64,000 bases of DNA from the NCBI RefSeq assembly GCF_029919115.1, contig NZ_CP123990.1:682001-746000 (forward strand), in the 5' to 3' direction. Below are positions 51,457-60,888 of this stretch, piece by piece. A model generated the notes under the pieces. It was not told the DNA's origin, ran no database searches, and worked only from the letters and a program-made list of their open reading frames with translations. This stretch comes from Variovorax paradoxus (GTDB lineage Bacteria > Pseudomonadota > Gammaproteobacteria > Burkholderiales > Burkholderiaceae_C). A program made the translations under genes and the position numbers. How positions within the stretch are numbered: the first letter of the stretch is position 1; each line of letters opens with the position of its first letter.

Positions 51457-54305
51457 CAGGCAAAGCTCCGTGCTTCACCGGCGCCGAACAGGTTGCTTGT
51501 GCAACGGCCGCAGATCGTCGGATGCGCCGGGTCGTGGCCCACGTCGTCGCGGTAGTGCCAGCAACGGTCGCACTTCTGCGCGGCGCTTGGCGTTACCAGG
51601 GTAGACAGCGCCTCGCCCGCAGCCAGTTCGATGGCGGAAGTGATGAAGACGAACTTGAGGTCATCGCCCAGCGAGCCCAGCAGCGCGAAGTCTTCAGCCG
51701 GTGCGCTGAGCTGCAGGTTGGCCTGCAGCGACGAGCCCACCTTGCCTTCGGCGCGTACGGCTTCGATGTCCTTGTTGACCACGTCGCGGATCTCGCGAAT
51801 GCGGCTCCACTTGGCGAGCAGTGCCTCGTCGGGTGCGGCAAACTTGCTGAACGTCTGCGCGAAGATCGATTCGCCCGGCTTGCCCGTGCTCACGAACTTC
51901 CAGGCTTCTTCGGCCGTGAAGCTCAGGAACGGCGCCATCCAGCGCAGCATGGCTTGCGAGATGTGCCAGAGAGCGGTTTGCGCACTGCGGCGCGCCAGCG
52001 AGCCGGGCGCGGTCGTGTAGAGCCGGTCTTTCAGGATGTCGAGATAGAAACCGCCCAGGTCTTCCGAGCAGTAGATCTGCAGCTTGGCCACCACCGGATG
52101 GAACTCGTACACCTTGTAGTGGGCGAGGATCTCGGCCTGGAACTGCGAAGCGCGCGCAAGCGCGTAACGGTCGATCTCGAACAGCTGGTCGAGCGGCACC
52201 GCGTCCTTCGCAATGTCGAAGTCGCTGGTGTTCGCCAGCAAGAAGCGCAGCGTGTTGCGGATGCGGCGGTACGAGTCGACCACGCGCGCGAGGATCTTGT
52301 CGTCGCCCGCGATGTCGCCCGAGTAGTCGCTCGCGGCCACCCAGAGGCGGATGATCTCGGCGCCCAGCTTGCTGCTGATTTCCTGCGGGTCGATGCCGTT
52401 CTTGAGCGACTTGCTCATCTTGATGCCCTTGGCATCCACCGTGAAACCGTGCGTGAGCAGGCCGCGGTACGGCGCGCGGTCTTCCAGCGCACAGGCGATC
52501 AAGAGCGACGAGTGGAACCAGCCGCGGTGCTGGTCGTGGCCCTCGAGGTACAGGTCGGCTTCAGGGCCGGCCGCATGGTGCACGTTGGGGTGCGTGCCGC
52601 GCAGCACGTGATAGAAGGTCGAGCCCGAGTCGAACCACACCTCGAGAATGTCGGTGCTCTTGGTGTAGTGGGGTGCGTCTTCGGCGCCGAGGATTTCTTC
52701 CACCGTGACGCGGCTCCAGGCCTCGATGCCGCCCGTCTCGACGATGTCGGCGGCCTGGTCGAGGATTTCCATCGTGCGCGGATGCAGCTCGCCCGAATCC
52801 TTGTGCAGGAAGAACGGAATCGGCACGCCCCAGCTGCGCTGGCGGCTGATGCACCAGTCGGGCCGGTTGGCGATCATGTCGTGCAGGCGCGCCTTGCCGT
52901 TCTCCGGATAGAAGCTCGTCTTCTCGATGGCTTCGAGCGCAGTCTGGCGCAGCGTCTTGGGCGCCTTGTCCTTGGTGAACACGCCTTCGCCTTCGTCCAT
53001 GCGCACGAACCACTGCGCCGCGGCGCGGTAGATCACCGGCGTCTTGTGGCGCCAGCAGTGCGGGTAGCTGTGCGTGATGGTCTCGGTGGTGAGCAGGCGG
53101 TTGGCGTCGCGCAGGGCCGAGATGATCACCGGCACGGCCTTCCAGATGTTCTGGCCGCCGAAGAGCGGGAAGTCGGGCGCGTAGCTGCCGTTGCCCTGCA
53201 CCGGGTTCAGGATGTCGTCGTACGCCACGCCGTGCGCGATGCAGGAGTTGAAGTCGTCCACGCCGTAGGCGGGCGAGGAATGGACCAGACCGGTGCCGTC
53301 GGTGGCGGTGGCGTAGTCGGCCAGGTACACCGGCGAAAGGCGCTTGTAGCCGGCATCGACGTCGTACAGCGGGTGCTCGAATTCGAGCCCGCCGAGCTTC
53401 TCGCCCTTGACCGTGGCCAGCACCTTGCCGTCGAGCGCGTAGCGCGTCATGCACATCTCGACCAGAGAGTTGGCGAGGATCAGCAGGCCGCGCTCGGTGT
53501 CGACCAGCGAATACTCGATCTCGGGGTTCAGGTTGATCGCTTGGTTGGCCGGGATGGTCCACGCGGTGGTGGTCCAGATCACGGCAAAGATGTCGCCGAG
53601 GATCGTGTGGTCGGTCTCGAAGGCCTTCAGCACCTTCTCGCGGTCGTGCGCCTTGAAGGCCACGTCGATGGTCTGGCTCTTCTTGTCGGCGTATTCGATT
53701 TCGAACTCGGCCAGCGACGAGCCGCAGTCGAAGCACCAGTACACCGGCTTCAAGCCGCGATACACAAAGCCGCGCTCGATCACGCGCTTGAATGCGCGCA
53801 GCTCGCCGGCTTCGTTCGCGAAATCCATCGTCTTGTACGGATGGTCCCATTCGCCCAGCACGCCCAGGCGCTGGAAGTCGGCCATTTGCTGCGCGATCTG
53901 TTCCGTGGCGTAGGCGCGGCTCTTGGCCTGCATCTCGTCGCGGCTCAGGTTGCGGCCAAACTGCTTTTCGATGGCGTTCTCGATCGGCAAGCCATGGCAG
54001 TCCCAGCCGGGCACGTAGAGCGCGTCGTAGCCTTCGAGCTGGCGCGCCTTGGTGATCATGTCCTTCAGGATCTTGTTCACCGCGTGGCCCATGTGGATCT
54101 GGCCGTTGGCGTAGGGCGGGCCATCGTGCAGGATGAACTTGGGCGCGCCGTGGCGGGCGTCGCGCAGGCGGTGGTAGCGGCCTTCGTCGTTCCATTCCTT
54201 CACCCAGCCCGGTTCGCGCTTGGGCAGGTCGCCGCGCATCGGAAAGGGGGTGTCGGGCAGGTTCAGCGTGGAGCGGTAGTCGGTGGTGGAAGCAGCGTCA
54301 GACAT
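51456..54305 (-). CDS. ileS: Isoleucyl-tRNA synthetase
   Basis: A 949-residue class I synthetase that charges tRNA-Ile and edits valine. It has the HIGH-type motif [15 protein letters not shown], the CP1 editing domain, the KMSKS loop [11 protein letters not shown], an anticodon-binding domain, and a C-terminal zinc finger with [12 protein letters not shown] and [10 protein letters not shown]. Full length for the bacterial IleS1 type. It is followed by lspA and preceded by ribF, with a repeat in the 121-base gap before it. Confidence 0.97.
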   Translation of the reverse strand: MSDAASTTDYRSTLNLPDTPFPMRGDLPKREPGWVKEWNDEGRYHRLRDARHGAPKFILHDGPPYANGQIHMGHAVNKILKDMITKARQLEGYDALYVPGWDCHGLPIENAIEKQFGRNLSRDEMQAKSRAYATEQIAQQMADFQRLGVLGEWDHPYKTMDFANEAGELRAFKRVIERGFVYRGLKPVYWCFDCGSSLAEFEIEYADKKSQTIDVAFKAHDREKVLKAFETDHTILGDIFAVIWTTTAWTIPANQAINLNPEIEYSLVDTERGLLILANSLVEMCMTRYALDGKVLATVKGEKLGGLEFEHPLYDVDAGYKRLSPVYLADYATATDGTGLVHSSPAYGVDDFNSCIAHGVAYDDILNPVQGNGSYAPDFPLFGGQNIWKAVPVIISALRDANRLLTTETITHSYPHCWRHKTPVIYRAAAQWFVRMDEGEGVFTKDKAPKTLRQTALEAIEKTSFYPENGKARLHDMIANRPDWCISRQRSWGVPIPFFLHKDSGELHPRTMEILDQAADIVETGGIEAWSRVTVEEILGAEDAPHYTKSTDILEVWFDSGSTFYHVLRGTHPNVHHAAGPEADLYLEGHDQHRGWFHSSLLIACALEDRAPYRGLLTHGFTVDAKGIKMSKSLKNGIDPQEISSKLGAEIIRLWVAASDYSGDIAGDDKILARVVDSYRRIRNTLRFLLANTSDFDIAKDAVPLDQLFEIDRYALARASQFQAEILAHYKVYEFHPVVAKLQIYCSEDLGGFYLDILKDRLYTTAPGSLARRSAQTALWHISQAMLRWMAPFLSFTAEEAWKFVSTGKPGESIFAQTFSKFAAPDEALLAKWSRIREIRDVVNKDIEAVRAEGKVGSSLQANLQLSAPAEDFALLGSLGDDLKFVFITSAIELAAGEALSTLVTPSAAQKCDRCWHYRDDVGHDPAHPTICGRCTSNLFGAGEARSFA

Positions 54306-54327
54306 GTTGGGGTGCGAAACAGAGGGG

Positions 54328-54402
54328 CTTCGACAGGCTCAGCCCGAACTGCATTGAGCGGTCGGTGCGGAAGAAAAGCCGTTCGCCCTGAGCTTGTCGA
54401 AG
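54328..54402. repeat. Inverted repeat TTCGACAGGCTCAG type (REP-like)
   Basis: CTTCGACAGGCTCAG... at 54328-54349 is matched by the inverted ...CTGAGCTTGTCGAAG at 54381-54402, with 31 bases between. This repeat type is widespread in intergenic regions of high-GC Proteobacteria. It fills the gap between ribF and ileS. No T-run follows, so it is not a simple terminator. Confidence 0.8.
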
Positions 54403-54426
54403 GGCGGCAGCACGGTGCGTGCAGGG

Positions 54427-55464
54427 CTAAATTCGATCGCGTGTCGTCTGGCGATGGGTTTCGGCGTGGGTCGACGCAAAGAACGCGCGCGCGTCGCGCC
54501 CATCCTTCGCGATGCCCGCAGTGAGGGCCTCGAGGCTGGTGTAGCGCAATTCGTCGTGCAGTTTGTGCAGGAGTTCCACGCGGACGATTTTACCGTAGGC
54601 ACCTTCGGCTCCCAGATGCGAGGGCCACTCCAGGCAATGTGTCTCCAGCAAAACCCGGCCGGCATTGACGTCGTTGGCGTCCAGCGAAGGGCGCACGCCC
54701 AGGTTGGCCACCCCGGGCAGGGGCTGGTCGGCGAGGCCATGCACCAGCACCGCGAAGATGCCGCTGGCGGCCGGTTTCCAGTGCTTGAAGCGCAGGTTGA
54801 GGGTGCGAAAGCCGTCGTCCTTGCCGGGCTCCGAGGCGCCCAGCGCGCGGCCCAGCTTGCGGCCGTGGACCACGTGGCCCGAGATTGTGTACGGCCGGCC
54901 GAGCAGGTGATGGGCGTCTGCCATGCGGCCCTCGGCCAGCGCCTCGCGCACGGCCGAGCTGGAAACGCGCAGGCCGTGCACTTCGTAGCTGTTCATGCGC
55001 GCCACGTCGAAGCCATGGGCATCGCCGGCCGCGTCGAGCATGGCGTAGTCGCCTGCCCGCCTGGCGCCGAAACGGAAGTCGTCGCCCACCAGCACGTAGC
55101 GCGCGCCAAGGCCGTCGATCAGCACGTGCTGGATGAAGTCTTCGGGCGACTGGGACGCCAGCCGGCCGTCGAAGGGCAGCACGACCGTCTGCGCCACGCC
55201 GCAGGCCGCGAGCTCGGTGAGCTTGTCGCGCAGCGTGCCAATGCGCGCCGGCGCCAGGTCGGGTTTCTTGGTGACGGCGGCGAAATAGTCGCGCGGGTGC
55301 GGCTCGAAGGTGAGCACGCAGCTGGGCAGCCCGCGATGGCGCGCCTCGGTCTGCAGCAGTGCCAGCATGGCCTGGTGGCCACGGTGCACGCCGTCGAAAT
55401 TGCCTATGGTGAGGGCGCAGGCCGGAGCCACGCCCGGGTGCCGGAAGCCGCGGAAAACCTGCAT
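54427..55464 (-). CDS. ribF: Bifunctional riboflavin kinase / FMN adenylyltransferase
   Basis: A 345-residue enzyme making FMN and FAD. The N-terminal nucleotidyltransferase domain has LTIGNFDGVHRGHQ and SSSAVREAL. The C-terminal flavokinase domain has GRPYTISGHVVHGRKLGRALG followed by DGFRTLNLRFKHWKPAASGIF. The usual kinase motif LGFPTAN is altered to FRTLN and about eight residues (ASEPGKDD) are inserted before it; the Mg-binding Thr and Asn remain. It lies upstream of ileS, as in many proteobacteria. Confidence 0.93.
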   Translation of the reverse strand: MQVFRGFRHPGVAPACALTIGNFDGVHRGHQAMLALLQTEARHRGLPSCVLTFEPHPRDYFAAVTKKPDLAPARIGTLRDKLTELAACGVAQTVVLPFDGRLASQSPEDFIQHVLIDGLGARYVLVGDDFRFGARRAGDYAMLDAAGDAHGFDVARMNSYEVHGLRVSSSAVREALAEGRMADAHHLLGRPYTISGHVVHGRKLGRALGASEPGKDDGFRTLNLRFKHWKPAASGIFAVLVHGLADQPLPGVANLGVRPSLDANDVNAGRVLLETHCLEWPSHLGAEGAYGKIVRVELLHKLHDELRYTSLEALTAGIAKDGRDARAFFASTHAETHRQTTRDRI

Positions 55465-55523
55465 CGGTGAGTATCTTTTTGATAGCGCCTTTTGCCCGTC
55501 AATTGGGCGAATCAGGCCGTTTT

Positions 55524-55547
55524 GTCACAAAGCCGGTATATTGTGAC
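55524..55547. promoter_or_regulatory. Inverted repeat GTCACAA-N10-TTGTGAC before the HNH gene
   Basis: Perfect seven-base arms lie ten bases apart in the ribF/HNH divergent region (55465-55630), overlapping a TATATT that could be a plus-strand -10. The size and symmetry suggest a dimeric regulator site. No regulator gene is adjacent. Confidence 0.5.
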
Positions 55548-55630
55548 TCAGTGCGTCGCCTGAAGTGGTCTCCGGCGCGCTCCGTGTCCCTGGTCTTTCC
55601 GTGATTCTTCCCTTTTTGAGGAGGCGTGTG

Positions 55631-56191
55631 GTGAAGGTCTTGAAGCTGTCGGCCCAAGGGCTGCCCCAGTCATGGATATCGCTCGAACAGGCGGTCATCC
55701 ACTATGCGGCGGACGAGGTTCGCTGGGAGGTGGGCGCGCAGGTGGCTGTGTTCCGTGGCGGCCACAACGCCATCACGGGCGAGCAATCGCAGATTGCGAT
55801 CAACAGCATCATCGGCACCAAGGGCGTGCCGCGCATCAACCCCTTTACCCAGCGCCCGGGGCTCACCAACAGCAAGCTTTTTGCGCGCGACCGCAACATC
55901 TGCGCCTATTGCGGCGGGCATTTCCACGAAGACGAGCTCACGCGCGAGCACATCATTCCGTTCGCGCAAAAGGGCATCGACACCTGGATGAATGTGGTCA
56001 CGGCCTGCAAGCCGTGCAACCACCGCAAGAGCAGCCGCACGCCTGAGCAGGCCAACATGCCGCTCTTGTACGCGCCCTATGTGCCCAGCCTCTGGGAGGA
56101 TTTCATTCTGCGAAACCGCCGCATCCTGGCGGACCAGATGGAGTTTTTGATGGCACACCTGCCGCAGAGCTCGCGGCTGCACGACACCTAG
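55631..56191 (+). CDS. HNH endonuclease domain protein
   Basis: A 186-residue protein with a C-terminal HNH nuclease domain (about 90-145): CAYCGGHFHEDELTREHIIP and WMNVVTACKPCNHRKSS give two CxxC zinc pairs, the catalytic His and the N/H positions. The N-terminal 75 residues (LPQSWISLEQAVIHYAADEVRWEVG) are conserved in betaproteobacterial homologues and unassigned. I chose the GTG at 55631, seven bases after GAGGAG; the neighbouring GTG at 55628 is too close. Such chromosomal HNH proteins are not tied to restriction systems here. Its stop shares CTAG with the convergent crotonase gene. Confidence 0.82.
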   Translation: MKVLKLSAQGLPQSWISLEQAVIHYAADEVRWEVGAQVAVFRGGHNAITGEQSQIAINSIIGTKGVPRINPFTQRPGLTNSKLFARDRNICAYCGGHFHEDELTREHIIPFAQKGIDTWMNVVTACKPCNHRKSSRTPEQANMPLLYAPYVPSLWEDFILRNRRILADQMEFLMAHLPQSSRLHDT

Positions 56192-56979
56192 CGCTTCCAG
56201 TCCGGCGGGCGCTTTTCGATGAAGGCCTGAACGCCTTCCAGCGCGCTTTCGTCCATCATGTTGCAGGCCATGGTCTGGCTGGCGTCGGCCAGTGCGGACT
56301 CGATGCCCGTTTCGAGCTGGCGGTAGAAGAGGGCCTTGCCGAGCGCGAGCGCCTTTCGGGGCTTGGCGACGATGCTGGAAACCAACGCCTCGATCGCGGC
56401 ATCGAGCTCGGCCGGCGCGGCGACCCGGTTGACCAGGCCCTTCTGCCTGGCCTCCTGCGCATCGATGAACTCACCGGTCACGAGCATTTCGAACGCTTCC
56501 TTGCGGCCGAGATTGCGCGAGAGGGTGACGCTGGGTGTGGCGCAGAACAGGCCCACGTTCACGCCGCTGACCGCGAAGCGCGCCTCGCTGGATGCCACCG
56601 CCAGGTCGCACACCGCCACCAGCTGGCAGCCCGCTGCGGTCGCGATGCCGTGCACGCGCGCAATCACGGGCACGGGCAGGCGCTGGAGCGACAGCATCAT
56701 CGTGCCGCAGCGCTCGAAAAGCTGCTGGTAGTAGCCGAGCGAGGGCTCCGCGCGCATTTCCTTCAGGTCGTGGCCCGCGCAGAAGGCTTTGCCCGCCGCC
56801 GCGATGACGACCGCGCGAACGTCTTCGTCCGCCGCGATTTCGGCAATGGCCTGCTCGAGCGCGCCGAGCATGCCCTCGGAAAGTGCGTTGAACGAGGCCG
56901 GGCGGTTCAGCGTCAGCGTGACCACGCCGCGTGCATCGCGTGTCTTCAGCACGAAAGGGAAGGAAGCCGCGTCGTTCAT
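56188..56979 (-). CDS. Enoyl-CoA hydratase/isomerase family protein lacking catalytic glutamates
   Basis: A 263-residue crotonase-fold protein: oxyanion-hole segment GKAFCAGHDLKEM and IATAAGCQLVAVCDLAVAS. At the positions of the two catalytic glutamates of true hydratases it has Gln (GCQLVAV) and a non-acidic residue (SGVNVGLF). This pattern is seen in ECHDC3-like proteins, whose activity is not classic hydration. It lies 11 bases after the lipoprotein hydrolase gene on the same strand and convergent with the HNH gene. General annotation as enoyl-CoA hydratase would overstate its function. Confidence 0.85.
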   Translation of the reverse strand: MNDAASFPFVLKTRDARGVVTLTLNRPASFNALSEGMLGALEQAIAEIAADEDVRAVVIAAAGKAFCAGHDLKEMRAEPSLGYYQQLFERCGTMMLSLQRLPVPVIARVHGIATAAGCQLVAVCDLAVASSEARFAVSGVNVGLFCATPSVTLSRNLGRKEAFEMLVTGEFIDAQEARQKGLVNRVAAPAELDAAIEALVSSIVAKPRKALALGKALFYRQLETGIESALADASQTMACNMMDESALEGVQAFIEKRPPDWKR

Positions 56980-56990
56980 GCTGTTGGCCC

Positions 56991-58343
56991 TCAGTAAGTC
57001 AGTTCGAGCACGGTCACATGCTGCTGCGCCACGGGCCAGGTCAGGCCCGTGATGCGCTCGCCGTTGAACTCACCGGTCACTGCCCGCTGAGGCTCCGCCG
57101 CGGCAACGCGCAACCGGGAGCTCGACACGCCCGAGCCCTTGGGCGGCACGCCGGGCGGTGGGCTCTGGCCGTCGAAGCGCATGGTGTCGCGCTGCGCATC
57201 GAAATACCCGCGAGGGCGCGTGAAGACGACAACTGCGCCGGCGTTGGCATCGGCCGCGGCGAGGCGTTCGGGGCGCAGGTTCACCACGCTGCTGCTGCGC
57301 GGAAACGCGCTGCGGTAGATGTGCGTGATGCCGTATCCCGGCGCGCTGAGGACGAACTCGTAGGCCGTGTCGCCGCGCGCGCTGAAGGGCCCCCAGCGGC
57401 CGTCCGCGCCGATGTTCTTGCTGTGCACCGCGTTGCCGCGCCGGGCGCCCGTGGCGGGATCGACCGCATAGACGGCGACCTGGCCGCCGTTCAGCGAGAG
57501 GTTTTCCGCGCCGACGGCACGGCCATCGAGCACGACGTTCGTTTCGGCTGCAATCGCTGTGCTGCGCGGCGGCTCGCCCGTCAGGAACTGCCAGGTCGCG
57601 GCAAAGGCGGCGGGGGAGAACGAAGTCTCGCGATGGTCCACGCGCGGCAGCACCACGTTCGTCGCGCCCTTGAGCGCCGGCCCGTCGAAGCCGATATTGG
57701 TGGGCTGGCCCGGCACGCCGATCCACAGCCCGTCGGGCTGCGCATATTTGTCGTTGCTGTCCGAGCGCAGCGTGAGCCACTTCACGCCAGGCGTGACCTC
57801 ATCGCCGTTCTGTCCTTTGGGCGAGTTGAGTTGCTGCATGAAGGCGGACAGCCCCGAAAACTCGTTGTTCTCGCGAAAGCCCTTTACCGCCCAGATGCCG
57901 TGCGCCGGATTGCCGCCGAGCACCACATGGCTCACAACAGCCGAGCCTCCGCCGTTCTGCACGTAATTCCGGATCGTATTGCCACCACGCGAATTGCCGA
58001 TCAGCACCACCTTGCTCGCACCCGTGGCCTTCAGCACCTTCTCGACTTCGGCCTTCAGGAAGGCGGCCGAATCGGCGGTCGAGCTGCGGCCGGGCTGTGC
58101 CACGGTGTCGTCGTCGCGTGCCAGCGGGTAGGGCTGATCGACCGCAAAGAGCCGGTTGCGCGGCCAGCCGTTCGATTCGAAGCGCCACATCGTCGTTTGC
58201 CAGAGTGCGGCCGAATCGCCGTTGCCGTGCATGAAGACGATCGGCGGACGTTCGCTGAAAGAAGGCGATGGTGTGGTGGCGCAAGCGGTCAGCATGGCGG
58301 TCGATGCGAGCCCGAGGGCAAGAAGGGTGCGGCGCGATGGCAT
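56991..58343 (-). CDS. Lipoprotein alpha/beta hydrolase (esterase/lipase-like)
   Basis: A 450-residue exported hydrolase. The N-terminus MPSRRTLLALGLASTAMLTAC has a twin-arginine-like start and a lipobox (LTAC), so it should be a lipid-anchored protein. PPIVFMHGNGDSAALWQ supplies the oxyanion region and LIGNSRGGNTI the nucleophile elbow with Ser. A second domain (about 270-450) resembles a beta-sandwich. I chose the ATG at 58343; the longer frame would cross the terminator stem. Substrate unknown; polyester- or lipid-ester-type substrates are plausible. Confidence 0.8.
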   Translation of the reverse strand: MPSRRTLLALGLASTAMLTACATTPSPSFSERPPIVFMHGNGDSAALWQTTMWRFESNGWPRNRLFAVDQPYPLARDDDTVAQPGRSSTADSAAFLKAEVEKVLKATGASKVVLIGNSRGGNTIRNYVQNGGGSAVVSHVVLGGNPAHGIWAVKGFRENNEFSGLSAFMQQLNSPKGQNGDEVTPGVKWLTLRSDSNDKYAQPDGLWIGVPGQPTNIGFDGPALKGATNVVLPRVDHRETSFSPAAFAATWQFLTGEPPRSTAIAAETNVVLDGRAVGAENLSLNGGQVAVYAVDPATGARRGNAVHSKNIGADGRWGPFSARGDTAYEFVLSAPGYGITHIYRSAFPRSSSVVNLRPERLAAADANAGAVVVFTRPRGYFDAQRDTMRFDGQSPPPGVPPKGSGVSSSRLRVAAAEPQRAVTGEFNGERITGLTWPVAQQHVTVLELTY

Positions 58344-58370
58344 GTTTTGTTCCTGGCTGGTTCCAAGTAA

Positions 58371-58403
58371 AAACGCCCGCCGGCACAAGGCGGGCGGGCG
58401 TTG
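58371..58403 (-). terminator. Terminator after the acyl-CoA dehydrogenase pair
   Basis: On the minus strand, AACGCCCGCC, an 11-base loop, GGCGGGCGTT, then TTT. It starts 22 bases after the stop of the second dehydrogenase gene and separates it from the lipoprotein hydrolase gene. Confidence 0.8.
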
Positions 58404-58424
58404 GATGCTATGGGAAAAACATCG

Positions 58425-59540
58425 TCAGGCGAACACGCCCGCGGTGTCCTGCATGCGGGCCGACACTTCGCCCAGGTGGTGCAGGGTGTCGCCGAAGGTC
58501 ATTTCAAGCTGCGTGAGCTTGCGGAAATAGTGGCTGCCGATGTATTCGTCGGTCACGCCGATGCCGCCGTGCAGCTGCACCGAGTTGGCTGCCACGAAGC
58601 GCATCGAAACGCCGAGCTGGTACTTGGCGCGCGCCATGGCTTGGCGCCGCTCGTCGGCCGGGGCATTGAGCTTGAGCGTGGCGTAGTAGCTCATCGAGCG
58701 TGCGAGCTCGAGCTGCATCTTCATGTCGGCTACCCGGTGGCGGAGCGCCTGGAAGGTGGAAATGACCACGCCGAACTGCTTGCGCTGGTTCATGTAGTCG
58801 ACCGTGAGGGCCACGGTCTTGTCCATGACGCCGACCGCTTCGGCGCATGTGGCCGCAATGCCCACATCGACCGCGTACTCGAGCGCAGCCAGGCCGTCTG
58901 CGGTGATCAGCGTGGCATCTGCCTTGTCGAACACGACCTCGGCCGCGCGGCTGCCGTCCTGCGTGCCGTAGCCGCGGGCTTCGACACCGCTGGCGCTGCG
59001 CTCGACCAGGAAGAGGGCGATCTTGCCGTCGGCCTGCGCGGGCACGATGTAGGCGTCGGCTTCGTCGCCCACGGGCACCACGCTCTTCGCGCCGGTCAGC
59101 GACCAGCCATCGCCGGCTTTCACCGCCTTGGCTTCGCACACATCGAGCCGGTAGCGCGACTTGCGCTCTTGATGGGCCAGAACGACGATGGCCTGGCCGC
59201 CCGCAATGCGCGGCAGCCAGTTGTCCTTGAGTTCAGCGCCGGCGTAGCCGCTGAGCACGGCGCCTGCAATGAGCGTCTGGGCAAAGGGCTCCAGCACGAT
59301 GCCGCGGCCCAGTTCTTCCATCACCACCATGCCGGCCACCGGGCCCATGCCCAGACCGCCGTCGTCTTCGGCGATGTAGAGGCCGCCCAGGCCGAGTTCG
59401 GCCAGTTCGTCCCAGGCCTCGCGCGAGAAGCCGCCCTTTGCCTCGATACCGCGGCGGCGCTCGAAGTCATAGCCCTTGTCGACCCATTTGCGGACGGCGT
59501 CGCGCAGTTGTTCCTGGTCGTCGGAAAAATTGAAATCCAT
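58425..59540 (-). CDS. Acyl-CoA dehydrogenase, small-subunit type (PimD-like)
   Basis: A 371-residue FAD protein of the acyl-CoA dehydrogenase fold: LYIAEDDGGLGMGPVAGMVVMEELG in the N-terminal domain, a shortened middle domain, and the C-terminal QRKQFGVVISTFQALRHRVADM and LHGGIGVTDEYIGSHYFRKLTQLEMTFG. It is 12 bases after the other dehydrogenase gene. Such pairs (pimeloyl-CoA dehydrogenase large and small subunits) act together on dicarboxylyl-CoA esters. This pair could feed on dicarboxylic acids, but the specific substrate is inferred. Confidence 0.85.
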   Translation of the reverse strand: MDFNFSDDQEQLRDAVRKWVDKGYDFERRRGIEAKGGFSREAWDELAELGLGGLYIAEDDGGLGMGPVAGMVVMEELGRGIVLEPFAQTLIAGAVLSGYAGAELKDNWLPRIAGGQAIVVLAHQERKSRYRLDVCEAKAVKAGDGWSLTGAKSVVPVGDEADAYIVPAQADGKIALFLVERSASGVEARGYGTQDGSRAAEVVFDKADATLITADGLAALEYAVDVGIAATCAEAVGVMDKTVALTVDYMNQRKQFGVVISTFQALRHRVADMKMQLELARSMSYYATLKLNAPADERRQAMARAKYQLGVSMRFVAANSVQLHGGIGVTDEYIGSHYFRKLTQLEMTFGDTLHHLGEVSARMQDTAGVFA

Positions 59541-59552
59541 GTTCTTGTCTCC

Positions 59553-60734
59553 TCAGCCGAGAACGGTTTGCGCAACGATGTTGCGTTGCACTTCGTTCGA
59601 GCCGCCGTAGATGGTGGTCTTGCGCATGTTGAAGAAGGTCGATGCAAGCGGCGCAAGCGCCGGGTTGCCGCCCGGGAAGTTGCCTTGCCAGCCGGCTTCC
59701 ATGGCTTCGCGGATGAGGGGCAGCGAATACGCGCCGCCGGCGAGCATCATCAGTTCGCTGTAGCGCTGCTGGATTTCGCTGCCGCGGATCTTCAAGAGGC
59801 CCGCGACGTCCAGCGAGTTCTTGCCCGAGGTGGCGGCGGAGAGCACGCGCAGCACCATCATCTCGAGCGCGACGATGTCGACTTCGAGCTTGGCGATCTC
59901 GTCGCGGAAGCGCAGGTCGTCATAGACGCCTTCGCTCTTGGCAATGCGCTTCAGGCGCTCGAGCTCGCGCTTGGCGCGGTTCACGTCGGCAATGTTGGTG
60001 CGCTCGTGCGAGAGCAGGTGCTTGGCATAGGTCCAGCCCTTGTTCTCTTCTCCGATCAGGTTCTCGGCCGGCACTTCGACGTTGTCGAAGAACACCTCGT
60101 TCACTTCATGGCTGCCGTCGAGCAGCTTGATGGGGCGCACCGTGACGCCAGGCGATTTCATGTCGAGCAGCAAGAAGCTGATGCCGGTTTGCGGCTTGCC
60201 TTCGTTGCTGGTGCGCACGAGGTTGAACATCCAGTCGCCGTACTGGCCGAGCGTGGTCCAGGTCTTCTGGCCGTTGACGATGTATTTATCGCCTTTGCGC
60301 TCGGCCTTGGTCTTGACCGAAGCCAGGTCCGAGCCGGAGCCGGGTTCGCTGTAGCCCTGGCTCCACCAGACTTCGCCGCTGGCAATGCCGGGAAGAAAGC
60401 GCTTCTGCTGCTCGGCATTGCCGAAAGCCATGATCACCGGAGCGACCATCACCGGGCCGAACGGCACGATGCGCGGCGCACCGGCCAGGGCGGTTTCTTC
60501 CTCGAACAGGTGGCGCTGGATGGCGGTCCAGCCCGGGCCGCCGAACTCCTTCGGCCAGCCGTAGCCCAGCCAGCCCTTCTTGCCGAGGATCTTGGCCCAG
60601 CCTTGCAGATCGTCGCGCGTCAGCTCGAGCGCGTTGTGCACCTTGTGCGAAATCTCTTTGGGAAGGTTGTCCTTGACCCAGGCGCGAATTTCTTCGCGGA
60701 ACTTCTGTTCTTCGGGCGTGAAGCTCAAATCCAT
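59553..60734 (-). CDS. Acyl-CoA dehydrogenase, large-subunit type (PimC-like)
   Basis: A 393-residue acyl-CoA dehydrogenase. It has KKGWLGYGWPKEFGGPGWT near the N-terminus, the FAD/substrate motif WWSQGYSEPGSGSDLAS, and the C-terminal TTIYGGSNEVQRNIVAQ. It is first of the two-gene unit ending at the terminator at 58371. Long-chain, isovaleryl or dicarboxylyl esters are all possible; pairing with a small-subunit-type dehydrogenase favours the PimCD class. Promoter lies in the 154-base gap shared with purN. Confidence 0.88.
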   Translation of the reverse strand: MDLSFTPEEQKFREEIRAWVKDNLPKEISHKVHNALELTRDDLQGWAKILGKKGWLGYGWPKEFGGPGWTAIQRHLFEEETALAGAPRIVPFGPVMVAPVIMAFGNAEQQKRFLPGIASGEVWWSQGYSEPGSGSDLASVKTKAERKGDKYIVNGQKTWTTLGQYGDWMFNLVRTSNEGKPQTGISFLLLDMKSPGVTVRPIKLLDGSHEVNEVFFDNVEVPAENLIGEENKGWTYAKHLLSHERTNIADVNRAKRELERLKRIAKSEGVYDDLRFRDEIAKLEVDIVALEMMVLRVLSAATSGKNSLDVAGLLKIRGSEIQQRYSELMMLAGGAYSLPLIREAMEAGWQGNFPGGNPALAPLASTFFNMRKTTIYGGSNEVQRNIVAQTVLG

Positions 60735-60888
60735 GCGTGCCTCGCTGTGTTGATCGGTCTACCGCCATCGCGCCGATGGCGGTGTGTCTCCGGAACTTCG
60801 AGTTTTAGCACGGTCGTGCTGTGGATCGGTGTCCGCGCGGCGACAAGTTCAGGGCCCTCGGAGCCGAGCACAGATAATCCCGCGTCCC

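Noticed and set aside
54328..54402. Terminator between ribF and ileS
   Set aside because: The inverted repeat has no T-run and a 31-base loop, and it matches a common dispersed repeat type, so I call it a repeat.
51444..54524. A 1026-codon plus-strand frame across ileS
   Set aside because: Antisense shadow of ileS; no recognisable protein and no ribosome site.
55465..55560. FMN riboswitch before ribF
   Set aside because: The 96 bases lack the conserved AGGAUAU-type and multi-stem pattern; only a simple inverted repeat is visible.
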